From contig JAEZJP010000312.1 of NCBI GenBank assembly GCA_023415715.1, positions 1 to 47,005 on the forward strand: a DNA stretch of 47,005 nt, given 5' to 3'. Within the stretch, counting starts at the first letter, position 1. Each line of letters starts with the position of its first letter. The notes under the pieces are model-generated. The model saw nothing but the letters and a program-made list of their open reading frames with translations, searched no databases and had not been told where the DNA came from. The stretch is from Bacillota bacterium. GTDB lineage: Bacteria > Bacillota > Clostridia > Christensenellales > Aristaeellaceae. This document shows positions 1 through 8,920 of this stretch, one piece after another. The position numbers and the translations under genes were made by a program.

Positions 1-1395
1 GTTCAGGAGGCGGACTTAGGCGGCAGGCGCGATTTACGGAGCCTCATGCTGTTCACCATCGACGGGGAGGACGCCAAGGACTTTGACGATGCCGTATCCC
101 TGGAAAAACTGCCGGACGGTTTTTTTAAGCTGGGCGTGCACATTGCGGACGTCTCGCACTACGTTACCCCCGGTCAGCCCATCGACCTGGAAGCGCTTCG
201 ACGCGGCACATCGCTGTATATGCCCGGCCTTACCCTTCCCATGCTGCCCCACACGCTTTCCGACGATCTGTGCTCCTTAAAGCCAGGGGTGGACAGGCTG
301 GCTATGAGCCTTTTCATGAAGGTCCGAAACGGGAAGATCATCGACCATGAGCTTTTCCCCTCCGTCATCCATTCCAAGGCGCGGCTTACATATACAGCGG
401 TAAACCGCATGCTTGCTGGGGAAGAAGGCGCCGTTCCAAATGAAACCCGGCCTGTGCTTATGAACATGCTGGAGCTGTCCCTTGCACTCAGGCAGAATAG
501 GTATCGGCGCGGCGGCATCGACTTTGACCTTTCGGAAACGGGCTTTACCCTGGGTCCGGACAATGAACCATTGGATGTGCACCCCCGGGAACGGGGCGAG
601 TCGGAGCGGATCATTGAAGATTTCATGCTCGCCGCCAACGAAACCGTGGCCGAACTGGCCAGAAACGCCGACCTGCCCTTGATCTACCGCGTGCATGACA
701 AACCTGATCCCTTGAAACTGCATGCGCTGGAGATATTCCTCGGCAGCCTGAACGTGAATGTGCATTTGGGGCCGGATCCCCATCCCGGCGTATTGCAGGA
801 TCTTCTCAATAGGACCGCCGATTCCAAACAAGCCGATATCATCCGCAGCGTGATGATACGCTCGCTCAAGCGCGCCTGCTATGACGACAGGCCTGAGGGG
901 CATTACGCGCTGGCCGCAAGGGATTACTGCCACTTTACCTCCCCCATCCGCCGCTATCCCGATCTTGTGGTGCACCGCATGCTCAAGCTTTTGATTGAGG
1001 GCTGGGAAATCGGCAGCCATCCCCAGGCCGGGCGCATGGCGGAGCTGGCGGAGCATTGCTCCCAGCGGGAGTTCGCGGCAACACATGCAGAGCGTGAAGC
1101 GGACGATCTTTTAAAGGCCTTCTATATGTCGCACCATATCGGCGAGGAGTTTGAAGGGATCGTATCCGGCGTTACGAACTGGGGTTTTTATGTGACGCTT
1201 CCTAACACCGTGGAAGGTCTGGTCCATATCGCCTCATTAAATGACTATTACCAGTACGATGAAAGGCGAAGCATGCTGGTCGGATCGCGTACCAACAATG
1301 TGATAAGGCTTGGCGACAGCGTGCGCGTCCGGGCGGTCCGCGCGGACAAGCTGCGCCGGGAAGTGGATTTTGAGCTCATTTCCGCACGCGTGTAG
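1..1395 (+). CDS. rnr: Ribonuclease R, 3' portion (5' end outside window)
   Basis: This is a processive 3'-to-5' exoribonuclease of the RNase II/RNB family that degrades structured RNA in the cytoplasm. The frame is open from base 1, so the ATG at 46 is internal and the gene starts upstream of the window. The RNB catalytic signature is visible in the stretch FTIDGEDAKDFDDA, with its conserved acidic cluster, from base 49. Further RNB blocks follow: the HIADVSHYV region and the HFTSPIRRYPDL motif near 930-965. An S1 RNA-binding domain begins near 1150 (EGIVSGVTNWGFYV) and runs to the stop. The protein ends right after S1, without the long lysine-rich tail of enterobacterial RNase R. In many Firmicutes smpB and ssrA follow rnr; here neither does, and an intergenic palindrome starts within about 50-70 bases of the stop. 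The identification is secure. Confidence 0.95.
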   Translation, partial: VQEADLGGRRDLRSLMLFTIDGEDAKDFDDAVSLEKLPDGFFKLGVHIADVSHYVTPGQPIDLEALRRGTSLYMPGLTLPMLPHTLSDDLCSLKPGVDRLAMSLFMKVRNGKIIDHELFPSVIHSKARLTYTAVNRMLAGEEGAVPNETRPVLMNMLELSLALRQNRYRRGGIDFDLSETGFTLGPDNEPLDVHPRERGESERIIEDFMLAANETVAELARNADLPLIYRVHDKPDPLKLHALEIFLGSLNVNVHLGPDPHPGVLQDLLNRTADSKQADIIRSVMIRSLKRACYDDRPEGHYALAARDYCHFTSPIRRYPDLVVHRMLKLLIEGWEIGSHPQAGRMAELAEHCSQREFAATHAEREADDLLKAFYMSHHIGEEFEGIVSGVTNWGFYVTLPNTVEGLVHIASLNDYYQYDERRSMLVGSRTNNVIRLGDSVRVRAVRADKLRREVDFELISARV

Positions 1396-1440
1396 CCAGC
1401 TGCTTTCAACTTCCTTGTTGGAGGTGCAACTGCTTGGCAA

Positions 1441-1580
1441 ATCCATTCATCTTCGCCAGAACGCCGTAGGGGCGATTATAAATCGCCCGCCATGCGGCAC
1501 ATCCTAACCGTATCATCCGGGCGATTGATAATCGCACCTGCGTCGTTGTTTGCTTATTGGATTTTCTGCCGGAGATTGTG
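1441..1580. repeat. Nested palindromic intergenic element, copy A
   Basis: Two half-palindromes at 1464-1489 and 1518-1542 enclose a 28-nt loop (1490-1517). Each half is itself a hairpin around a GGCGATTA/TAATCGCC core. The right half is degenerate compared with the other copies. The left flank (TTCATCTTCGCC) and right flank (CGTTGTTTG, TATTGG) recur at the copy near 46.3 kb, so the mobile or duplicated unit is longer than the hairpin. It lies just after the rnr stop. Confidence 0.85.
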
Positions 1581-1734
1581 TTTGCTTTACATTGAGTTTT
1601 TTGAAAAGGAGTGGATATTGAGTGCCATCCACTCCTGAAACTGCCGTATATATTTGCCAGAGGACAGACCATACGAGATTACCAATCCCTTGCCGACCCG
1701 TCCAGCGCGCGAAGACGCGGCTGTACAGGGGGGT

Positions 1735-2120
1735 AAACCCTGCTTGCGCAGCGTCCAGCGCCTGCTCATCCACCGTAACGCCAAGCCCGGGTCCTTCCGG
1801 AGCAAAGGCATAGCTGTTTTCAAACATTGGCCATCCCTTGGCCAAATGTTCCCTGGCCATATCCCTAGCTCATATACCGGCACGTTCAGTGCCTTGCCCT
1901 TCAAGTCATACAGCGCCATGTCGATGCCGCTGATAGCCGCCATATGCGCAGGCCCTCCGCGCATGAACATGTCTCGGAACAGCGACTGCCACAGGTATTC
2001 GATCCTCATCGGGTCCTGCCCGATCAGATAAGGCTTCAAATCACGCAGCATCCCCTGCACCGACTGCGGGAAATAAAGCACTGTAGCCTCGCCGTATCCG
2101 CATACGCCCTCATCGGTCAT
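1735..2120 (-). pseudogene. Mandelate racemase/enolase-superfamily remnant
   Basis: Two pieces of one sugar-acid dehydratase-type gene are joined in different frames. The upstream piece (about 1866-2120) encodes the N-terminal capping domain: it opens at TDEGVCGYGEA, shows the helical ISGIDMALYDLKGKA segment and stops matching after VPVYEL. The next recognisable piece, in another frame from 1860, is the extreme C-terminus (FAPEGPGLGVTVDE). The whole TIM barrel with its metal ligands, roughly 250 residues, is missing. The first 20 or so residues are also absent, and an in-frame stop lies shortly before the ATG. The gene cannot make an active enzyme. It is a different gene from the intact family member at 6537-7661. 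An assembly error is possible, but loss at the start, middle and frame points to decay. Confidence 0.85.
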
Positions 2121-2207
2121 GATGAAATTTCATTCCATTTTGTGATATACTTGCGATAAACTATGCTCAAAAGCAGCCACTCCAAACCCGAAAGGAGCTT
2201 ATAAACA

Positions 2208-4039
2208 ATGGACAAGCTGATTGTGGTCCTGCGTGATATAGATAGCGAACCAGTGCGCTTTGGCCTTTCCACGCTTTCAGTTGCCGCGCAGAAGCGGGGC
2301 ATTGCGCTTATGTATAAAGATGATTGGAATCAAGTCGGCAGCGTGCTGGTGGCAGGGCTTACAACCGGCCGCCTGATTGCCCGTATGCTTACAATGGAAA
2401 ACATACAGGTGGAAAATAAGCCGGAGGGTGTGACGACTATGCGGTGAAAACCGGGCTTAATGTGACGGTACCAACCAAAGCATGGTGCGAGCATGTGGCA
2501 TTGCCTTATCAAATGCTGCAAATGCGCGCGGAAGAGCTTGCGTTCCCCGGCAACGTGAACAGCAGCCGCCGCTACTCCTACGATGACTTATTGCGCAGGC
2601 CCAGAGCCTACGATATGCATTACCGGCTGTGGAACTATGGCAGCACGAACCTTCTTCTTTGGGGGCAGCCGTATCATGTATCCCGCTTTATTGCATCCTG
2701 CCTTAAGGCGCAGGCCACGGGCTTTGAGTTTACCGCGCCGCTTTCGCTGAAGGGCGGCCACGCCATGATCCCGGGCGATGACTGGCCCATACACACAAGC
2801 CAAGACATGATCCATTACAAGTTCGAGGACGAGCGGTACTGGATGTGGTACCGGGCGTATGGCCGCATGTCCTACAATCCCAACGAATCGCGGGATGTTT
2901 GGATGCGTGAGATGCGCGCGCGTTTTTCAGCTGCGGCGGAGGATATGGAACAGGCGTATCTGTCCTCCGGCAAAATCCTGCCGCTGATCACCACCGCACA
3001 CTTCCCGGAACACCCCTCCATGCACTACTGGCCGGAATTATACAGCGGCGCTGCGCTTTTCGTGCACAACAACGACGAGACCTATTTTATGAAAGAAAAC
3101 AACCCCTCCAAGCGGGACAGCTGTTACGCAAATGCGCTGCCCAGCGACGAGGCGTTGTTTAGCTCTATTGAAGCCTACGTGGACGGCGAGATCGCGGGGT
3201 CGCTTCCGGAATGTTACAGCCCGCTGGAAGTGGCCGATTGGTATAATGCGCTTGCCGAAAGCACTTTAAGTGCTATCCTGCGGGTGCAAAAGAGAGGTCT
3301 TAAGGAAAGCAACCGCGAAATATATGCAAGCCTTGTTGACTTTTCCATGCTGCAGGACCTTGCACGCTCCCACGCATTCATGGTGCACGCCGCCTACCAC
3401 CTGTGCCGTTTTCAAAAAACCGGGGAGAAAGCGCAGCTTGCCCCCGCCTACCGGTCCATGTATCTAGCAAGGGATGCCTTTGCAAGGCTCAGCGACCTGG
3501 GCACAAAGCATTACGCCCGCAGCCTGGAATTTGACGCCGGCACCAGCACAAGGCGCAACGGCAACTGGCAGGACCGGCTTGAACACCAGGTAGAGGCGGA
3601 CCTAAAGGAACTGGGAGAACTGTTAAAGTCAAACGGGCTTGCCCCCACCCCGCCCGCGGAAACGGATACATACAGCAGCCTGCTCAAAAAACCACCCTTT
3701 GCCATGAGCTTTACGGACAACGTGCCCATAACAATAAAGGCCGGTCAGCCGCTTCCTATCACTTTGCGCCCGGGCTTTATGGAAGGGCTGCTCCCCGGCA
3801 GTGTACCTGTCATACATTACCGCAAAGCAAACCTGCGGGAAGGCGCTTTCCTCCGCCTGCCCATGCGCAGGACGGGCGAAAGCTTTGAAGCAGAAATCCC
3901 GGGCGGTTATATCACACCGGATTATGACCTGTACATCTATTTCACCTGTCAGGATTCTGCGGGCAACATCGTACTGCACCCCGGCGTATACCATGCGGAT
4001 TTTGCACTGCCGGTGCATGTAGTCACGGTAACGGAATAA
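2208..4039 (+). pseudogene. GH67-N-like glycosidase-type gene, frameshifted and internally deleted
   Basis: A first reading frame (2208-2447, 79 aa) looks like the N-terminal beta-sandwich that precedes alpha-glucuronidase-like barrels. It ends at a TGA over 2445-2447. The rest (2444-4039, 531 aa, apparent GTG start) lies in a different frame. Residues just upstream in that second frame (YAVKTGLNV) continue the family-like sequence, so the GTG is probably not a real start. The large part has YRLWNYGSTNLLLWG, APLSLKGGHA and the ILPLITTAHFPEH region, resembling large uncharacterised proteins often annotated as GH67 N-terminal-domain or alpha-glucuronidase-like. Those are, from memory, about 800-1000 aa; here about 610 aa remain, so a few hundred residues of the barrel appear lost at the junction near 2420-2445. 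The family assignment is tentative. A translated C-terminal product remains possible. GH31 follows 35 nt downstream. Confidence 0.6.
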
Positions 4040-4074
4040 AAGCTGACTTCTTTCATTCATAAGGAGGACCGGCC

Positions 4075-6090
4075 ATGGGATACTTCAAAAAAGACGGAAC
4101 GCGCCTTATCCGGGAGTTTGACGGGGAAAAACTTTGGATTGAGCCGTGGGGCACAAATGCTTTGAGGGTCAGGGCCACCTATTTGGGCACCATGCCCGAT
4201 GAGAACTGGGCATTGCTTCCAGGAAATGATGAAATCCCCGCCGGAATCGTCATAAGCGAATCCTCCGCCAGTATTCAAAACGGCAGCATCAAAGCCGTCA
4301 TCCACAATGGAGGCGACATCCACTTTTATGACTTAAGCGGCAGGAGGCTATTGCGGGAGCAGTGGCGCAGCCGCGCCAACTGGAAAAATGGAGCCGTGCC
4401 GTATGAAAAGGTGTCGGCGCTGGAGATCCCGGGCCGCGTTTTCCAGCCCATTCTGGAGGGCGACTGGCGGCTGACGGTGCGCTTTGAGCCCAACGAGGGC
4501 GAAAAGATATTCGGCATGGGCCAATACCAGGATGGATGCCTGGATAAGATAGGCTGCCGTCTGGAACTGGCGCAGCGCAACAGCCAGGCCTCCGTGCCCT
4601 TCCTGCTTTCGAGCAACGGGTACGGCTTTTTATGGAACAACCCCGCCGTGGGTTACGCCACCTTCGCCAAGAATGTGATGGAATGGTATGCCCAAACCAC
4701 CCAGGTCATGGACTACTGGATCACTGCCGGAGATACGCCGGATGAGATCATCACCCAGTACGCCGCCGTAACCGGCACGGTGCCCATGATGCCGGAATTC
4801 GGCATGGGCTTTTGGCAATGCAAACTCCGCTACCGCACCCAGGAAGAATTACTTTCAGTGGCCCGGGAGCACAAAAAACGCGGGCTTCCCATGGACGTGA
4901 TCGTATGCGACTACTTCCATTGGCCGCTGCAGGGCGACTGGCGCTTTGACACGAAAGATTTTCCCGATCCCAAGGCCATGGTACGGGAACTGAATGAAAT
5001 GGGCATAGAGCTGATGGTTTCCGTATGGCCCTATGTGGACAACCGCAGCGAAAACTACAAGGAGATGCTGGAAAAAGGCTACCTGGTCCGCGTGGACCGG
5101 GGCATGCGCTACAGCATGGACTACTGCGGAAATACCATCCCCTACGATGTCACCCAGGACGCGGCCAGGGAGCATGTATGGAACATCATCAAGAAAAATT
5201 ACCTGGACATGGGAATCAAAATCTTCTGGCTGGACGAGGCAGAGCCGGAATGCAAAGCATATGATTTTGACCTGTACCGCTACAGTACCGGCCCTGTTAC
5301 GAAAACCGGGAACATTTTCCCTGCAATGTACGCCCGCGGCTTTTACGACGGCTTGAAAAACAGCGGCATCGAGGCGCCGGTGAACCTTCTGCGCTGCGCT
5401 TGGGCAGGCAGCCAGCGCTATGGCGCGCTGGTCTGGTCCGGAGACATCAGCACAACATTTTTAACGCTCCGGGAGCAAATGGCGGCGGGGCTGAGCATGG
5501 CCATTGCCGGGATTCCCTGGTGGACTACCGATATCGGCGGCTTCCACGGCGGCAACCAGGATGATCCGGACTACCGGGAGCTGCTCATCCGCTGGTTCCA
5601 GTTTGGCGCTTTCTGCCCCGTGTTCCGGCTGCACGGTTACAGGGAACACGGTCAGCCCTCCAGCGATCCCACCAAGGCGCAAACAGGCGGCCCCAACGAG
5701 GTGTGGAGCTATGGGGATGAAGCCTACAGTATTCTTTCCGAGCACCTGTACCTCCGGGAACGCATGCGCCCGTATATCCGTAAACTCATGCAGGCAGCCC
5801 ATGAGAAAGGGACGCCCATCATCCGCCCGCTGTTTTTCGATTTCCCCAAAGACAGCGCCGCATGGCAGGTGGAAGACCAGTTCATGTTCGGCCCGGATGT
5901 GCTGGTAGCGCCGGTGCTGGAACTGCACATGCGGGAACGCAAGGTTTATCTGCCAGGCGGCTCCGTATGGCGGGACGCGTATGGCGGTAACACATATCAG
6001 GGCGGCACATGGATCACGGCGGAAGCCCCGCTTGATCATTTGCCCGTGTTTTTAAGGGACGGGGCGGATATAAAAATCGCAAAGGAGTAA
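4075..6090 (+). CDS. GH31 alpha-glycosidase (alpha-xylosidase/alpha-glucosidase type)
   Basis: This is a cytoplasmic retaining glycosidase of family GH31, which releases alpha-linked xylose or glucose from oligosaccharide ends. The 671-aa protein has an N-terminal galactose-mutarotase-like beta-sandwich (residues about 1-230) and a (beta/alpha)8 barrel (about 240-570), then a beta C-terminal domain. The nucleophile is the Asp of FWLDEAEPE (D387) and the acid/base is the Asp of WSGDIST (D457). The WLDEAEPE form is typical of the alpha-xylosidase/alpha-glucosidase branch rather than sulfoquinovosidases. There is no signal peptide, which fits hydrolysis after import. The start has an AAGGAGG site 8-10 nt upstream. 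It follows the broken glycosidase gene in the same direction and may have shared its transcript. Substrate specificity is not determinable from sequence alone. Confidence 0.9.
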   Translation: MGYFKKDGTRLIREFDGEKLWIEPWGTNALRVRATYLGTMPDENWALLPGNDEIPAGIVISESSASIQNGSIKAVIHNGGDIHFYDLSGRRLLREQWRSRANWKNGAVPYEKVSALEIPGRVFQPILEGDWRLTVRFEPNEGEKIFGMGQYQDGCLDKIGCRLELAQRNSQASVPFLLSSNGYGFLWNNPAVGYATFAKNVMEWYAQTTQVMDYWITAGDTPDEIITQYAAVTGTVPMMPEFGMGFWQCKLRYRTQEELLSVAREHKKRGLPMDVIVCDYFHWPLQGDWRFDTKDFPDPKAMVRELNEMGIELMVSVWPYVDNRSENYKEMLEKGYLVRVDRGMRYSMDYCGNTIPYDVTQDAAREHVWNIIKKNYLDMGIKIFWLDEAEPECKAYDFDLYRYSTGPVTKTGNIFPAMYARGFYDGLKNSGIEAPVNLLRCAWAGSQRYGALVWSGDISTTFLTLREQMAAGLSMAIAGIPWWTTDIGGFHGGNQDDPDYRELLIRWFQFGAFCPVFRLHGYREHGQPSSDPTKAQTGGPNEVWSYGDEAYSILSEHLYLRERMRPYIRKLMQAAHEKGTPIIRPLFFDFPKDSAAWQVEDQFMFGPDVLVAPVLELHMRERKVYLPGGSVWRDAYGGNTYQGGTWITAEAPLDHLPVFLRDGADIKIAKE

Positions 6091-6147
6091 ATTCGGAAAA
6101 ACCGTAAACATTGAAAAGAATAAGAAATAAACAAGGCACTTAAAGAC

Positions 6148-6189
6148 GAGGATCGTATGGTTGAGCCAAAGCTCCATCCTGCGATCCTC
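6148..6189 (+). terminator. Hairpin after the GH31 gene
   Basis: GAGGATCG (6148-6155) pairs exactly with CGATCCTC (6182-6189) about 57 bases past the GH31 stop. There is no clean U-run, so it may be a weak terminator or an RNA 3'-end stabiliser. Confidence 0.5.
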
Positions 6190-6251
6190 ATGCCTTTAAA
6201 TTGAGGCTTTATATTTTTGCCCATTAACTATGGCTTCTGTAAATTATTGCA

Positions 6252-6354
6252 TTTACTCCTTCAGTCGCTGCGGCGACAGCTCCCTCAAGAGGGAGCCTTT
6301 TGGAAAGCCTCCCTCTTGAGGGAGGTGCCGCCCGCAGGCGGTGGAAGGAGTAAA
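6252..6354. repeat. Imperfect palindromic element (CTCCTTCAG... type)
   Basis: The terminal arms TTTACTCCTT (6252-6261) and AAGGAGTAAA (6345-6354) are exact reverse complements. Inside is a second stem, GCTCCCTCAAGAGGGAGCC facing CCTCCCTCTTGAGGGAGG. This matches in style a palindrome seen between genes in many gut Clostridia genomes. It lies in the 446-base gap 6091-6536. The rest of that gap holds the hairpin at 6148, the terminator at 6472 and nothing else recognised. Confidence 0.8.
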
Positions 6355-6471
6355 AGGAAACGTTATTGGCATCATACAAACCGCTTTATCTGATATTTGC
6401 GTCGCAACTGCTCTCGGCGGCATGGAGATTAATATTTAACAGCCACCTGTGGCACATGTTTGATCCAATAG

Positions 6472-6514
6472 AAAAAGGATGGACCTTGAATAATTCTCAA
6501 GGCCCATCCTTTTT
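6472..6514 (-). terminator. Terminator of the nine-gene leftward operon
   Basis: AAAAAGGATGGACCTTGA pairs with TCAAGGCCCATCCTTTTT around a short loop. T-runs lie on both sides, so it can act on either strand. It sits about 22 bases past the stop of the dehydratase gene (6537), the last gene of the operon. Confidence 0.85.
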
Positions 6515-6536
6515 AGCAATCTCGTTTTAAAGCTTA

Positions 6537-7661
6537 TCATCCGTTCAGTTCGCTGCATGTATACGCCGATTTTTCCAGCCAATCATGGCTTACATGAATC
6601 CCCCATCCAGGCTCCTGCGGGACATCCACTTTTCCATCCACGATCTTCACCTGGGGATAGAAGAAGTCCTTCGTCCAGGGGTCCAAATGGTTCTGGTCGA
6701 TGGAGAACTCCATAAACGGATGCGAATTTCCGATCGACGCATTGAAGTGGATGCTGAACACCTGCAGCATGTTGAATGTGCCGTTGTGGGGCGTGCAGTA
6801 AAGCCCAGCCTTCTTTGTCATCTCCGACACACGCAGCGCCCTGGTCAGACCGCCGATATAGCAGATATCGGGCTGGGCTATAGCCACAGCCTTTGCATCA
6901 ATGATCCTTTGCCACTGGGCCAAACAGTAATCCTGCTCGCCGCCGGCCACAGGGATATCGATGGCCTTTGCTACCGCCGCGCTTTTTTCAAACTCCCAGA
7001 AGGGACATGGTTCCTCAAAGTAGCCCACGTTGTATTCCTTGAAATACCCGGCCAGCTCGATGGCGCGCTCCACCGTATACGCCCCGTTGGGGTCCACATA
7101 CAGCTCCGCGTCATCGCCGATGGCCTTGCGTACCAGCCTTACAACTTCCTCGGTACGGCCCGGGTACATATCCCCATCCTTGCCGATACCGCTGGCTATG
7201 TGCAGCTTGAAGGCGCGGAATCCTTTTTCCTCCTTCAGCCGCTTCATGCGGTCGGCTTCCTGCTGCGGGGTGATGGTCTTGTCCATGCTGGATGCATAAA
7301 TGTCCACCTTCGTGCGGGTTGCGCCAAGCAATTGCGCCACGCTTTTGCCCGCGCGCCTGGCCTTCATATCCCACAGCGCAGTATCGATGCCAGCCGCCGC
7401 CCGGTTGATGAAGGAACCATAGAACTTGTAGGTGGATTCGATGCACAGGTCATTGACGGCCTCAATATCCTCGCAGTCCATGCCAAGCACTCTTTTTGCC
7501 AGCATCCGGTGAACGATGCCGCAGGTGATGTCGGTGAAGTTGTGGGCGGTCTGCCCCCAGCCCACCGCGCCATCCTCCGCCGTTACGCGAACCACGCACA
7601 GGTTCTGGGTATGGAAGGTTTCTATTTTCGTAATCTTCATGACAGCCACTTCTTGCCTCAC
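6537..7661 (-). CDS. Mandelate racemase/enolase-superfamily sugar-acid dehydratase
   Basis: Members of this family abstract the proton alpha to a carboxylate, and most with this architecture dehydrate aldonic or aldaric acids to 2-keto-3-deoxy acids. Numbered from the GTG at 7661, the Mg ligands are D190 (VDPNG), E216 (YFEEP) and E242 (GGEQD), each 26 residues apart as in mandelate racemase. H292 (TPHNG) with D265 forms the His-Asp dyad at the expected spacing. The second catalytic strand reads K152-L-H154 instead of K-x-K, so the substrate stereochemistry differs from mandelate racemase. The GTG at 7661 overlaps the preceding stop; the ATG at 7640 (MKITKIET) fits the family N-terminus better. 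It is the last gene of the operon. The reaction class is well supported; the substrate is unknown. Confidence 0.88.
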   Translation of the reverse strand: MRQEVAVMKITKIETFHTQNLCVVRVTAEDGAVGWGQTAHNFTDITCGIVHRMLAKRVLGMDCEDIEAVNDLCIESTYKFYGSFINRAAAGIDTALWDMKARRAGKSVAQLLGATRTKVDIYASSMDKTITPQQEADRMKRLKEEKGFRAFKLHIASGIGKDGDMYPGRTEEVVRLVRKAIGDDAELYVDPNGAYTVERAIELAGYFKEYNVGYFEEPCPFWEFEKSAAVAKAIDIPVAGGEQDYCLAQWQRIIDAKAVAIAQPDICYIGGLTRALRVSEMTKKAGLYCTPHNGTFNMLQVFSIHFNASIGNSHPFMEFSIDQNHLDPWTKDFFYPQVKIVDGKVDVPQEPGWGIHVSHDWLEKSAYTCSELNG

Positions 7662-8920
7662 ATTGTCCGGCCCTGGCCGATTTCCGCGCCTTGGGCGATC
7701 AATTGCTCCTGTACCGCCTTGATGTCTACAAGGCGCGGTGCGACATTCTGTTTGACGGACTGTACCGCGGCCACACCCGCGCCTTCGCCGATACAGAATA
7801 CGTGGGCCATGGCACGCCAGGATTCAAATGCGATCTGGTCGCTGGACATGCAGCGCCCCGCCACCAAAAGGCCATCCACCGTTTTAGGCACCAAACAACG
7901 ATAGGGAATATCATAACCCTCATGCGTAAGAAAACGCCGATAACCATAGTAGTGGATGACGGGGTTGGAAGCCAGAGCGATCACATCGTCAAACCGCGCA
8001 CCGGCAAGCACGTCTTCCCCCGTGATCTGATACTCGCCCTCGATAAAACGGGTCTGCCTTATGCCCAGCAGCGAGCCGGTATCGCTGACGCGGGCATTTT
8101 TTAGATCCGGATGTGTTTGCTTCAAATTCTCAAGATGTGCAAACACCTCGGTGCGTACCTTGATCTCCATGTCGGTAAGCTCTTTCACATCCGCGCCGTT
8201 GTGCGGGCCGGGGCTTGGCCCCCACAGGATCATGCTGTTTCCGAAAACGCAGCTTTCCACGGTGATGTTTTGATCAAACCCGCTCACCTTGTACATCAGC
8301 GCGTCATTCAAGCGGCTGTTTTCATCGTGCTTCGTCTGCCAGAAGGGCACGTCAGCCCTGGAAGCCACATCCCCGTCGCCGGTGGCGTCGATGATGACCT
8401 TTCCAAGGATAGCCAGCCGTCCTGACTTGCTTTCGATGATAACGCCCTTCATCACGCCGTTTTCCATAATGACGTCGGAAAAAAAGACATGGAACAGAAT
8501 ATCACATCCGGTTTCCCGCACCATCTCCAGCGTTATCTTTTTGAATATCTCCGTGTCAAAGGCATAGCTGTAAGACAAATCGCCCTTTACATTGCTGCGC
8601 TCCTTGGATTTGTACGCGTTTCTGGTGACTGACGCACCGCCCAGGGACAGCATGTTCAGAATCAGCTCTTCGCCGATCCCCTTGCACACCTGCAGGTTGT
8701 TGGGCTCCACCTGGTTGCGGGTACCCACGATGTTGGCCATCAGCGATGCAGTCGCCGTGCCGCCAAAGTAGGGAAAACGCTCCAGTACAATGGTCTTCGC
8801 GCCGTTCCTGGCGGCGGCGACCGCCGCGGCAAAGCCCGCGCAGCCGCCGCCCACCACGACGACGTCGTATGTTCCATAAACAGGTATTTCCCTTGCCGGT
8901 TCCAGGTATGAATTCATCAT
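7658..8920 (-). CDS. FAD-dependent oxidoreductase (FAD_oxidored family)
   Basis: This is a flavoprotein of 420 aa with an N-terminal Rossmann FAD-binding fold: YDVVVVGGGCAGFAAA carries GxGxxG at G24-G29, followed by the acidic strand end VLER and an FGGTA segment. A second FAD contact is the IDATGDGDVA motif near the middle (residues about 195-205). The C-terminus has the LLVAGRCMSS block seen in fumarate-reductase-like proteins of unknown substrate that often sit beside glycosidase genes. There is no signal peptide. It overlaps its upstream neighbour by 4 nt (ATGA) and the dehydratase downstream, so the three are probably translationally coupled. It is a paralog of the protein at 15113-16435. 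The likely role is oxidation of a sugar or hydroxy acid; the substrate and electron acceptor are unknown. Confidence 0.82.
   Translation of the reverse strand: MMNSYLEPAREIPVYGTYDVVVVGGGCAGFAAAVAAARNGAKTIVLERFPYFGGTATASLMANIVGTRNQVEPNNLQVCKGIGEELILNMLSLGGASVTRNAYKSKERSNVKGDLSYSYAFDTEIFKKITLEMVRETGCDILFHVFFSDVIMENGVMKGVIIESKSGRLAILGKVIIDATGDGDVASRADVPFWQTKHDENSRLNDALMYKVSGFDQNITVESCVFGNSMILWGPSPGPHNGADVKELTDMEIKVRTEVFAHLENLKQTHPDLKNARVSDTGSLLGIRQTRFIEGEYQITGEDVLAGARFDDVIALASNPVIHYYGYRRFLTHEGYDIPYRCLVPKTVDGLLVAGRCMSSDQIAFESWRAMAHVFCIGEGAGVAAVQSVKQNVAPRLVDIKAVQEQLIAQGAEIGQGRTM

Noticed and set aside
2122..2131. TGAAATTTCA palindrome as another IclR site
   Set aside because: The half-sites are the same, but the 5-base spacer shared by the sites near 18-19 kb is absent, so the geometry differs.
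4075..6090. Sulfoquinovosidase
   Set aside because: The nucleophile region reads WLDEAEPE, as in alpha-xylosidase/alpha-glucosidase members, and no other sulfosugar genes are nearby.
6585..7904. Rightward 439-codon open frame opposite the dehydratase and FAD genes
   Set aside because: It is antisense to two genes with complete catalytic motifs and has no recognisable domain; long antisense frames are expected in GC-rich coding DNA.
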